Source: Pterobdella sp. o SKG-2022
Lineage: Eukaryota; Annelida; Clitellata; Hirudinida; Piscicolidae
DNA: 64,000 nucleotides
Assembly (NCBI GenBank): GCA_964035795.1
Contig: OZ038321.1
Span: forward strand, 8,387,446-8,451,445
Direction of reading: 5' to 3'
This document shows, in pieces, positions 54,007 to 64,000 of the stretch. The stretch's first letter is position 1, and each line of letters begins with the position of its first letter. The notes under the pieces are model-generated. The model did not search any database. It had not been told where the DNA came from and was given only the letters and a program-made list of their open reading frames with translations. The translations under genes and the position numbers were made by a program.

Positions 54007-54300
54007 ATGTCGTTAAGCACAACATTTTACAGAAAACCTTCCGACGCGGATCTGACTATTAGCCCGAAATCACTCAGACCATATGATCGTTCTTCTCTGA
54101 ATCTAGAACAGCAGAAAAGTTCGGCAGCCTTCTTTAGAATAGCTCTGCTTGTCTTCTTGCCTAGAGCTAAAAAAGATGTTCCAAAAATAGCCTGTTCTTA
54201 TCATACTCGATCAGACAGACTCCCTGCTCATTGGTGCCAAGCTTGCGGAAGAGGCTTTCTCGCGCAAATCGGACTGTTTAGTCATTTGCGGGCGCACTAA
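54007..54300 (+). mobile_element. Zinc-finger tail of a retroelement-type ORF
   Basis: A 97-codon plus-strand frame, GC-richer than its flanks. It has a Ser/Arg-rich N-terminal half and ends in a C2H2 finger, 'WCQACGRGFLAQIGLFSHLR', directly before the stop. Fingers of the form 'CGR.F.A.IGL.SHLR.H' at the very C-terminus are common in non-LTR retroelement ORFs of invertebrates, so a 3' fragment is the best guess. A host zinc-finger exon cannot be excluded. Confidence 0.45.
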
Positions 54301-56149
54301 TAGTTAAAAAAAATAAAAAACTTGTATTTTTTGCTAATTAATTATATTTAACTTTCTTTTTTATATAACTCTTGTTGCCATGGTCATATTTGAAGACGAA
54401 ACGATTTTACTTTTTATTATAATTTTGTATTTGCACAAAACATGTTCCGTTATATGATGATAGATTTATTAAGAAGGTTATATCATATGTTTAAAGTTTT
54501 TATATTTTGAATTGATTTGGCTATTTTTTTCAATTGTTTGTGATTATTCTTCAACAAAACATTGAATGTGAGGAATTTTTAAAATAAATCAATTGAAAGA
54601 CAAAACCTAGATGCAACCCATAGTTTTACCATAAAACATCAGCATTTTATGTATTTGACATGGGGTATCAAATGGTGGTAAGCTTAATTTAGGACTTTCC
54701 AGTAGTCGTTTTCTTTTAACTTAGTATTTTGTATAATTATTTAACTTCAATTTGGTTTTTAATTAGTTAAACTAACACAGTATTTATTAATCTAAATTTT
54801 AAAGCTTTTCATACGTCTAAATAACATTATCATTTGATAATTTAAGTTAGAGTTAAGTTAGTTTCGTGATTTAGCTTAATGAACACTTTGTGTTTGTTTA
54901 CCTTACTATTCGATTTAGGCTTTTCTACTTCATCAATTTGATTTTTAATAGAAATCCATAATTTGTAAAATGTTTATTTTCTAAAGAGTTTCAGTTGACA
55001 AAATGGAATATAAATCACTTGATTAGTAATAGATTACGACCAATAAACTAATCCAAAGACATTTACAAAAAATAAATTTTGAAACCTTCAAATCTAACTA
55101 GATGAAAGAATGAAGAAAACGAAAGAAATGTAATAAAACGCATTATTGCTTATATAAAAGTTATTAACTTATAGTCAACTTAAAACTACTCAAAGTTCAT
55201 AAGAAGTTTGAGTTAAAATAAACAGTTAGTGCTTGCGAACCTGTAAAACATTGAAGAGCCAAGTTTCAATTGTTTTATCGTAAGAGTCTATAATTTGATA
55301 AGTTTTGGTATCTCGCAGCACTATTCAATGAAAAAATTCCGGTAATCTATTAAAGGAAAAAAAACTAAATTCAATATTAAACGAGTTAAAAGCTTTAATT
55401 TCCTAGTTTAAAAGTTTAGCGTCTTGACGAACTTAAAAATGAAAGCAGCTGAAGGAATTTCAAGTAGAACAAGCTACGGCGAGATGAGCTTGAAACGATC
55501 TTGTGTCAATATTTCAAAAATAGAACAACAAATCAAAATTACTAAATCCGAACTATCTTAAAATAGAAAAATAACGATTATAAAAATTTTTGTCTCATCA
55601 ATAGTTTTAACTAACTCAATTTCTTAAATTTAATCTCAAATTCCGTTATTGAAAGATAAGTAATAATTACAACTTAAATAACGATAGTTTAGACTGTTTT
55701 ATTTGGTCACAGAGAAAATTTAAGTTAAAGTTTAAGACTTCAAAGAAGAAACTAAGATAATAATTATTCCAAAAAACTATATAAAGAATTTATAATTTAG
55801 TTGATCAGTTGAAATATTTTTACAATAGCATTTTACAATTCTTATTTAATCAGTATTGTTGTATCATAGTAATTAAATAATAAATCTTGAACTCGATTGT
55901 ATTTTAAAATCAAAAGCCAAGAAAGTTAAAAATTGAACATTTTTACTGCAAAGAAATTGATGAATATTTCCATTAAAAATCATACAGATGAATATTTTCG
56001 AAAATAGATACTTAAAGCCATTAACATCAACTTAGTCAACGTGGAGCAGAGCTTATTAGCTTTATCGTAGTGATTTTCAAATTCCTCGAAGCATAACTTC
56101 AAAAAATTAAAAAGCTTGTAACATAATCTCGACATTTTTTGTTCACTAG
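54301..56149. other. AT-rich spacer downstream of RIM
   Basis: No open frame of note, no repeats. It probably contains the RIM 3' UTR and polyadenylation signal immediately below 56150. Confidence 0.55.
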
Positions 56150-59100
56150 TTAAAATCCCATGTCTGCTGGACCACTAATGGTAGTTGATGGAACCTGTGC
56201 TGCTATCAATGAAGAAGAACTAAAAAGTTTGTACCAGCCTATAGCCATGCTTGTTAAGTCTAAGCCGTCAAGGTTGATTTGAGCCACACCCATGAACACC
56301 TGTGAGTTTAATTACGTTTAGTTAAGATAATAGAAGTGATCTTATATTGACTTTGAATAATGAGGTAAATATAAAATATTTTTTATAGGATGTTTTATGT
56401 GAAAAAGATGAAAGAAGTTGTTGAGACGAGTTGGGAAAAAAATATTTTCGAGCAATAAGAACTGATAGCATCAAGTTTCATAAATTTTTTTGGAACAAAT
56501 TGTCTTGAGTTTTTGGCGCCAATCGAAGGTGGCCTGTCGAAGTTATAATGGCGGCTCGAATAGTCGATTTTTATACTTAAAGACTACATAATTCAGTTAA
56601 AAATGTCAAAATATCATTATTTAAAATAATTTCGCAATTTTATTTAAAAATTCGATATATTACTACAATAACATACAAGAGTTACTTCTTTTGGGATGAT
56701 TTCCGATTTTTTGCTTTACATAAAAAGAAGATAAATTGTTAACATCAACAATTTCATTTTATGCAACAACAAAAATTACAAAGATAAACACTTCATGGTT
56801 TTTTGGGGGTAATAAAGGCTGGCATTGCTTGGATGAAAGTTCTATAAAAGATTAGAAAAAAAATATCATCATTTAATTAATATCAAAGAATGTAACAATA
56901 AAGAAAAAGATAAGCAATTTTTGGTTTCAATTGTGATGATGTGGAAGTCCCATTGAAGAAAAAAGATGAAGACAATGAAGTTCAAATTTTGTCTAAAATT
57001 AACATTTGATTGCTCAAAATATTTTATTTGAAGTTTCATCTACATATATTTTTTTTTTATTATCATAGATTTAATTATTTTTATACATTAATAAAATCAA
57101 CTCAGTTTTCTAAATTTCATTTATATAAGTATTATTATGGTTGCTTTTGTTTCAAACAACAGATCTTTTTTTTCATATAATCTTAGTCAACTGTTTTTTT
57201 TATGTAGTTATACTTGATTAATTTTTTTTAGTTGTTATATAAGAAAACTTACATTACATTAAATTGCATTCAAAGTTCATAATACTCAGTGGTCTAGAAA
57301 CTCCTGAAGTTGATGCCACTATAATCATACTCGTCATTGATTTGATTTGAGTTGAGTTGAACACTATTGGTTCAGAGTTTTACAGACAAACAAATGAATA
57401 AACGTGAAAACCAAAAGGAAAGTGGAAATAACAAACCTTTCTTTCTGATCTGCCATAGTCTCCCCACACAGTGATCTGCAGTATTTTTCCCTGGTATGGC
57501 TCGTTGAAACATAGCTGCTGCTGGTATAAAGGGTTGAGCGTGCGTCTGGCTGTTGAAGTCTTCTGCTTCTCAACACAACTTTTGCCGCTCATCAGATACA
57601 CTTTTATGTAGGGGGCTGTTGGTTGAGGATATGCTTAAACATATATTTTGTTAACGTTGAGGTATTGAAAATCGAAATGTTTTTCTGAAGACTGAAAGAG
57701 AAAAACCAATAAAAAAATGCGTGATTCAAACTTCAAAAAACTTGTTGGTTCAATCATATGAATTAAAATTTTGGGAAAATTAAAAGATTATAAGCATTTC
57801 ATTTCAAAATAAAACACCACAATCATTCATTTGAAATACGTAACACTATAGCTTCTCATTGGTACTCCACTAAATGAACTATTAGATATATTTGAAAAGA
57901 ACATTCGACAAACCGGGCAAAACTTTTGATCCGATCTTAGCAACAAGACCTCTAGCCCTGATGACTTCAACCTCCAGCCTTCCTTTGGTTCCAGCAATAC
58001 TCAGTTGTATCTCACCCAAGCATGGTGACCCCAAAGCTTGTCTACCCACCAGTTGAGACGGCCCCAGTCCCTCCAAAAAGTCTCCAAATTTATGACCATC
58101 TTTGCTCGATTCAGTTCCTTCTATCGGAGGAGAGACTGACAAAGACCAACTGTCAAAATGGTGTCATGCTGTTTCAAATTTTTAAGCCGTATAAAGTTTT
58201 TAATTAATAAGGATTTGGATAATTTGTTAATAATATGATTATTAAATTTGATTAAATATAAAAAAAATAAAAAAAATAATAGACACTTTTTGAAAAAATA
58301 GTTTTCAAACTGATATTAATAATTTTTTTTTTGTAAATTTGCTTATAACTATTACTAGCTACTTTTTTTTTTTACATATTTTGATAATAGAAGCTGTATG
58401 CTGGAAAATTTGTGACTTCATACTAAACTCTAAAACAGTATATTAATTAAAAGGTTTTAAACCATAACTTTAAACATTTGATCAATTCGAATGAAGCAAT
58501 GTTTAACTTTTCATCTTGGCTTGAAGAGGTTAGTTTTGGCAAACTCTTTTTCTGACTCGAATCTTCCAATGAAATATTTTTCAATTAGAAAACACAGAAT
58601 ATTACTCATATAAATATCTGAAAAAGTTAGACTACGGTTTGAACACGAAAAAAGCCTTTAGAGCTATACGATCTATTTCAATGCTTTTATAAACAAAAAA
58701 AATTCTTCGTTTTCAAAAAAAAAATCAAACATTTCAATGGTAAACAACCAAGGTGCACGAAAAACTGCAGATTATTTTATAAAACGCACAGTTTTCAAAA
58801 CAGGTTTTCTTGTGCAGTAAATGCAAAAAATAATGTTTATGACTACATTTTTACAAACCATATGATTGTTGCTGAGATTTTTTGTTGATACCAACAAACT
58901 GAGCCATTTTTTCTCCAATACTAGACCTCCTCTTTTTAGTCACTTCGAAAGGCAGTACAGAGTCTGATATGCTACCTTCGGCTGGACCTTCTTTTGTCTC
59001 CAAGTCGTAAGAGTACTGTTTCTTGTTGTGGCCTTGAAAAGAAATGTAATTGAAGATTTTTATAATGTCATACAAGTAATCGAAAGTCTGATGAAGATAC

Positions 59101-59747
59101 TCAGTACCAATTTTGAATTCTTTATTTTGTCAGCTAATTTGTAACTCAGTTACTAAATGGTGAACATTTTATAAATATACTTCCCTTTAGTTACTGTACT
59201 TTAGTTTCCAAACAAGTTTTAGATTTTGATCTTGAAGTATAATGAAGAAAAACTAACTTTTAAGGGTTTTGTCTCGACTACTGCTTCGATATTTGCTGTG
59301 ACTTCTTCGTTGGTTTGCTGAAATTGTGGAAGTTGGTGCATTCTGGTCATAGTAGCTGTAACACGATAAATACTTGATAAAATGCATTGTTAGTTAATTG
59401 ATATCTAATTATTAAAAATTTTTTCAGAATTTTAGTGAAGGAACCAATAAGTATTCAGCTTGTATAATTTCGTTTGAGTTTAGTTCAGTTAGCTTTAATT
59501 TGTGTGAATATTTGAATATCATTTTGTTTCGTAACTTTAAACTACTAGTTGGAATGATAGAACCATTAAAAGTATTCGAATCATAATTTGATTATTTTTT
59601 AGTTTTTTTATAGAACTACTTGAAATACTCATACAAATATAGACCTATCTTGAAGTGGTTTTTCAGACTGAGTAGATCTGTGGCTGTACTTGGAGAAGTC
59701 ACTCCATTCCGATGCGTCACTCTGTAGAGCTTCTTCTGTGTCTGTAG

Positions 59748-59824
<77 letters not shown>

Positions 59825-59840
59825 TATAATAATAATAATG

Positions 59841-59877
<37 letters not shown>

Positions 59878-59881
59878 TAAA

Positions 59882-59945
<64 letters not shown>

Positions 59946-62900
59946 CTTCCATTATTGCTATTTTCCATTTAAAGTGTAAGTTGCATAAAAATGATAATTT
60001 TTGAAACTTAAATTTATTTGATTTTTTTAATAATTTTTCAAAAGACAAGAAAAAATTCAATTTGTCATTTAAGCTTTTGGTAAAATAGTAGTGATTCGCT
60101 TAGATAACTTACAAAACTTTGTTTAGATAAACAAATAAAGCCATTAGAATCTTTTAATTAATACAAATTTTTTCAACATATTTCCACCTTTCCTATAAAT
60201 CAACTCAATTCACCAAATTTCTTGTTAGGGATTTTCTTCAAACTTCCTTGCACATATCGTTGGACCTTCTTGCTGTCCACTGTGCTGAACCTCACATCAG
60301 AGCTTCTTGCATCTGTATAACTGAAAATCATAGATAGGTATTAATGATAAAAAAATGCTATAAACAACAAAAAAATGATAATACATATTTTTATCAATTT
60401 GAGTATTATTATTTCCAATTTTTTTCTATAAGATGTTTATTTAGACTTAAAAAATAAACATAAAACACCAGCCACAAAAACTGACAAACCTTAATGGAGC
60501 CTTTGCAAACTCTCTGTCATAGGAACTCCTCATATCGTGGTTGGACCAGGTGTCTTGGAATCTTCTCCCTCCTCGACTTCCGTGTTTTTCCACCATCAAG
60601 GCTCCTGATTTTGGTGGGTTTGTATCCCTCGTATCACTTATTGAAGTATTCTTGAGGGAATTTTCTAGATACTTTACAAAGTGTGAAATTTTTTATATAA
60701 CTCTTTTTAATCTTTCAAATTTCGGGTTATTTTGAACAAGAATGCATAAGGTGTGAGAAAATTTTATGTTTTGAATTGTTTTATTTAAATTTTGCTGATG
60801 AAAAGAAAAAATTGAATTTCCATGTTTTTGATAGATGAACTTCAAATAAAAATTTTATGCTGCTATTTGAACAACTTTTTGCTTGAAAATGAGAGAATTT
60901 CAATAAGATAACGTGCTGACTCCCACTTTCAAAAGCACACCATGTGAGATTTAAAACAAGAAGTTGATTTATTCACTTTGGTAGATCACTCATTTAACTT
61001 TGATTTAATGCAAACGTTTGGAGACTTATGGGACCGAGTTGATAAGCTTCATGAGTGGATGAAGTTTGATCGGAGAAGTAACTACCATGTAAAAAATCTA
61101 TCAGTATGAATTTTTATAAAAGTCTATCAAGTTATTGCCTAATAAGTTGTAATGAACTTTTCAGGAAGAATTGTTATTGACTATTAGCACTGAAAAATCA
61201 AAACCCTAGTGATTGTATAGTAATTTTTTGGGCCTAAAACGATATTTTGAATATCCAAACAATCAATTTTTTTTGCGATAGTTCTCAATAAAAATCTTCA
61301 AATTTTTAATCTCGAGTAAACATCTTGTTTCTAGTAGGTTCAAAATAAACGACTTTTAGGTAGCAATGAAAAGGGTCTTGTAGTATTTTTGTGTCCTGAC
61401 TTATAGTAAAACCAACCTTATATAAAGAAAATTGAACGATATTATAAAAATTTAACTCCAACATTAAAGGACTCACTAAGCTCAATGCAGCCCTTATATA
61501 CCATTAAAATTATCAATCAATGTTATTAAAAGTTCTAGTTGCTTACCTCTGAGTTGTTGGGTTCTCAGATGGCTTGTCACCTGGGAGGTTTATGTTGATT
61601 ATATAACTCTTCATATTTAATTTTTCACTCAAATAAGTTGATGGTTCTGTGTGTTTTTAAAGTTAAACTCAGGTCATTTCGCCACTACTAGCAAACACCC
61701 GATACAAACACCCGATAAAAACACACGATACAAATACACGATACAAACACACAATACAAACAAACGATACAAACACACGATACAAACACACGATACAAAC
61801 ACACGATACAAACACCCGATACAAACAAACGATACAAACACACGATACAAACACACGATACAAACAAACGATACAAATACACAATAAAAACACACAATAC
61901 AAACAAACGATACAAACACACGATACAAACACACAATACAAACAAACGATACAAACACACGATACAAACACACGATACAAACACACGATACAAACAAACG
62001 ATACAAACACACGATATTATGTATAAAACTTTTGCAAATTTTTTACTACTAACGTAAATATAATTAAACTACAAAACGTATTAAAAGAGAGATGGTTACT
62101 TCCGAGTCTGAGAATGGGAACCCCAGATCTGGTCTCTTGATGTTCAGTTTCAGTTTCATTCTTCTCGCTCTTTCTTCCAGCTCTTCAGTCACTGAAAGTT
62201 TCATTAAGAATTAATAAGGTATGAATTTATTCACGTAAACACAAAAAAAATAATGTAAATAAAAACAATGAAAAGGATGTGATATTATAAGTTTTGTTCA
62301 AGCTATGCGTTAGTAGACGGTTGTTCTATTATACGAAGTTGCCGAAATACATCGTGCATTTTAGTATTGAAAAATTGTTTAGAAAACCATAATGAGTAGT
62401 TTATTTGATTAATGTTGAAAATTCGTAAATAATTTATTTTCTTAAACAAGAGCACATTTTTAAAATATTAAAATGCAATTTTCTGACAATTTTTTTTATA
62501 TTGAAAAAAAATTCTCGTTTACAGTTGAAAAAGATTAAATTCATTTTCAATAAACGCAATAAAAACCGAAATTTAGCATAAAAAATCCGTGAAAAAATAT
62601 TTCCAGGGCTATTAGATGGCGCATAATGAATTCAAGACGATAAAAGAACCACTGTATATCAATAGTAACTGCTGGTGCAGCCACTTAAATGACAGTTTTT
62701 TTATTAAAAAATTCTTTATTACAAAAATTCACTTTGAGATTTGGATATAAATAAATAAAAATTCTCTAACACGTTAAAATAAATTATGCAATTATGTAAT
62801 AGTCATTGTATAAATTATTAAGAGTCGTTCAATCACAGTCGATTATTTTTAAGTTCCAGTAGCTCAGTAATAAGTTTTATAAGTTGCATGTAGAATCTTA

Positions 62901-64000
62901 AGTGAAATAAAATTAAAAAACGTAGTAAAATTATTTAAAAATCACATTCAAATTGAAGATAACGTAACAAAACGCCAAACTTTCAATGTATAAAACCCTT
63001 TTAATAGAAGATAGAAGATAACAATATAAAATATGTTCTTCAACGTGAATTTTATTCATGCAAAAATATAAATGTAATTTTAACCCTCATTTTTTCTTTT
63101 TTTTTTTTACAAATATTTCCAAAAAAGGAAAAAAATCATTTTCATACCCTAACACGTAAATTATGGTTAAACGTAACTTTTGTAAATATGTCATGGATAC
63201 ATAGACACACACCTTTATCGATACTAGACTGAGAGCAGTGCATCGGGATACTGGGTAGCATGCGTTTTTTCACGCCATTCTGATATCTGAAAAGTATTTT
63301 TATTTTGAATAATATAGACATTACATGCATATTTTATATCTTAGTTGCTAATGAGAAATTCGATGTATTGAAGGTTTAAAGTATGAATTACTTTTATAAT
63401 ATACAGTTTAACAAAAACAAAAGTATTTAACAATATATAATAAAAGGCAATTCCAAAATGACTATGAAGAAACTTGTTTGAGATTTTGGTTTCAATTTTC
63501 GAGAAAATAAACGCATTTGAAAAAGTTTTTTAATTTGAAATATAATTTTGAAACTTCGATCCATCAGATGTCTCTTAAAATGCCAAAAAACATCATTACT
63601 TCGTTCAAGCATTCAACATAGAGGAGCATCAAACTTAAAAAATCAACTTTGAAAATTTTTTGAAATATTTGAACTAATTGATCAAAATATACTTTTTATT
63701 GGAATACTCAAACTAAATTCTGTTTCAGCTATTTTTTTACGTCGATTCATGTAAGAACTTAAGTAAATTTATAAAGCAAAAAAACAGCTATAATTTTCGA
63801 TAAGTTTAGCCTTATAAAACATAAGCGAAAAAAGTTAGAAAACTCATAATGGGTAGGATGACTTACTATTGTAACTTATTTTTAATAATTTTTGTAATAA
63901 TGCTTCAGACTCATTTTGTTTTGCTCAATTTTTTGTTTCAATTAATTGCTGTTGTGACCAATAGAAGAAGTTTTGTCTCAAAATAAACTCACTCTGTAGG
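56150..64000 (-). CDS. RIM: RIM (regulating synaptic membrane exocytosis), 3' part with C2B domain
   Basis: Minus-strand exons: 64000-63993 (edge), 63286-63213, 62191-62100, 61580-61547, 60664-60490, 60312-60214, 59741-59645, 59355-59258, 59032-58859, 58562-58508, 58149-57914, 57615-57437, 56299-56150 (stop TAA). All phases agree except between 60490 and 60312, where a small exon or a different donor is needed. RIM scaffolds vesicle release sites at the presynaptic active zone. The C-terminal C2B is unmistakable: 'FGDFLEGLGPSQLVGRQALG', 'LEVEVIRARGLVAKIGSKVL', 'PYIKVYLMSGKSCVEKQKT', 'RRTLNPLYQQQLCFNEP', 'ILQITVWGDYGRSERK' and 'VFMGVAQINLDGLDL'. It lacks the Asp cluster of a calcium-binding C2, as in known RIM C2B. 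Upstream is the Ser/Arg linker with 'KKRRSSIGEKMAQFVGINKK'. The zinc finger, PDZ and C2A lie outside the window. Confidence 0.95.
59747..59943. repeat. (AAT)n microsatellite touching a RIM splice acceptor
   Basis: Nearly 200 bp of AAT repeats with a few interruptions (TTAT, GAT, AAAAT). On the transcribed strand it is (ATT)n and runs to within 6 bp of the acceptor 'ctacag' of exon 59741-59645, so it doubles as the pyrimidine-rich tract. Confidence 0.97.
61690..62016. repeat. 13-bp minisatellite in a RIM intron
   Basis: About 25 copies of a 13-bp unit, CGATACAAACACA, with A/C and T/A variants. Because 13 is not a multiple of three, all three minus-strand frames read the same 13-residue period ('CIVCLYRVFVSCV') and all stay open. 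It lies in the intron between exons 62191-62100 and 61580-61547. Confidence 0.95.
63735..63860. repeat. Terminal repeat of the second Penelope-like family, solo copy
   Basis: Matches 33757-33880: TTACGTCGATT, AGTAAATTTAT, AGCTATAATTTTCGATAAGT and TTAGCCTTAT. There is no coding sequence beside it. It lies in the RIM intron between the window-edge exon and exon 63286-63213. Confidence 0.8.

Noticed and set aside
59690..60004. Poly-Asn and poly-Ile frames
   Set aside because: Translated (AAT)n microsatellite beside a RIM exon.
61669..62012. Three long overlapping minus-strand frames rich in Cys, Val and Phe
   Set aside because: They are translations of the 13-bp minisatellite in its three phases.

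Overview
This window is AT-rich nuclear DNA from an invertebrate animal. Its genes have short exons, GT-AG introns and conserved animal proteins (a cilia protein, an IRBIT-type AHCY-like protein, a ferlin, a C-type lectin, PTRHD1 and the synaptic protein RIM). Introns and spacers are full of Penelope-like, RTE/CR1-type and Tc1-type elements and long microsatellites. RIM implies an animal with synapses and SPAG17 one with motile cilia or flagella. The phylum cannot be fixed from the sequence; a spiralian or a cnidarian would both fit. Almost all real coding sequence is in exons too short to stand out as open frames, so the gene models below were built by reading exons and checking intron phase by eye.

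Layout. 42-6513 (+): 3' part of a SPAG17-like central-pair protein in nine exons, with a decayed reverse transcriptase in one intron. 6.5-9.7 kb: spacer with a (TATC)n tract and a 5'-truncated RTE-type fragment. 9855-17837 (-): fourteen exons of an AHCYL1/2 (IRBIT)-type gene covering its whole catalytic core. Its introns hold a (TG)n tract, a 74-bp-arm hairpin repeat and a non-LTR retrotransposon embedded in a (TATC)n array. 17896-18095: exactly 200 N. 18457-35950 (-): the first six exons of a ferlin, ending at the start of the second C2 domain, with introns filled by retroelements.

36-41.5 kb: spacer with non-LTR fragments, two of them forming a ~700-bp inverted repeat. 42142-43834 (-): a complete three-exon secreted C-type lectin. 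45.2-50.9 kb: a dead Tc1-type transposon, CR1-type 3' ends and a Penelope fragment. 51291-51895 (+): complete PTRHD1. 52-56 kb: unassigned and non-coding sequence with a zinc-finger retroelement remnant. 56150-64000 (-): the 3' part of RIM, including its C-terminal C2B domain; the gene continues beyond the window.

The genes do not form a functional unit. The two most informative observations are these. First, the N gap lies where both the AHCYL gene (missing its 5' end) and the ferlin gene (missing about nine tenths of its 3' end) break off, which suggests a scaffold misjoin or a large collapsed region. Second, a family of inverted terminal repeats is shared by a nearly intact Penelope-like element and small palindromic derivatives, one with a perfect 12-bp target duplication. 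These repeats carry a conserved small stem-loop followed by CGAAAA that resembles part of a hammerhead fold.
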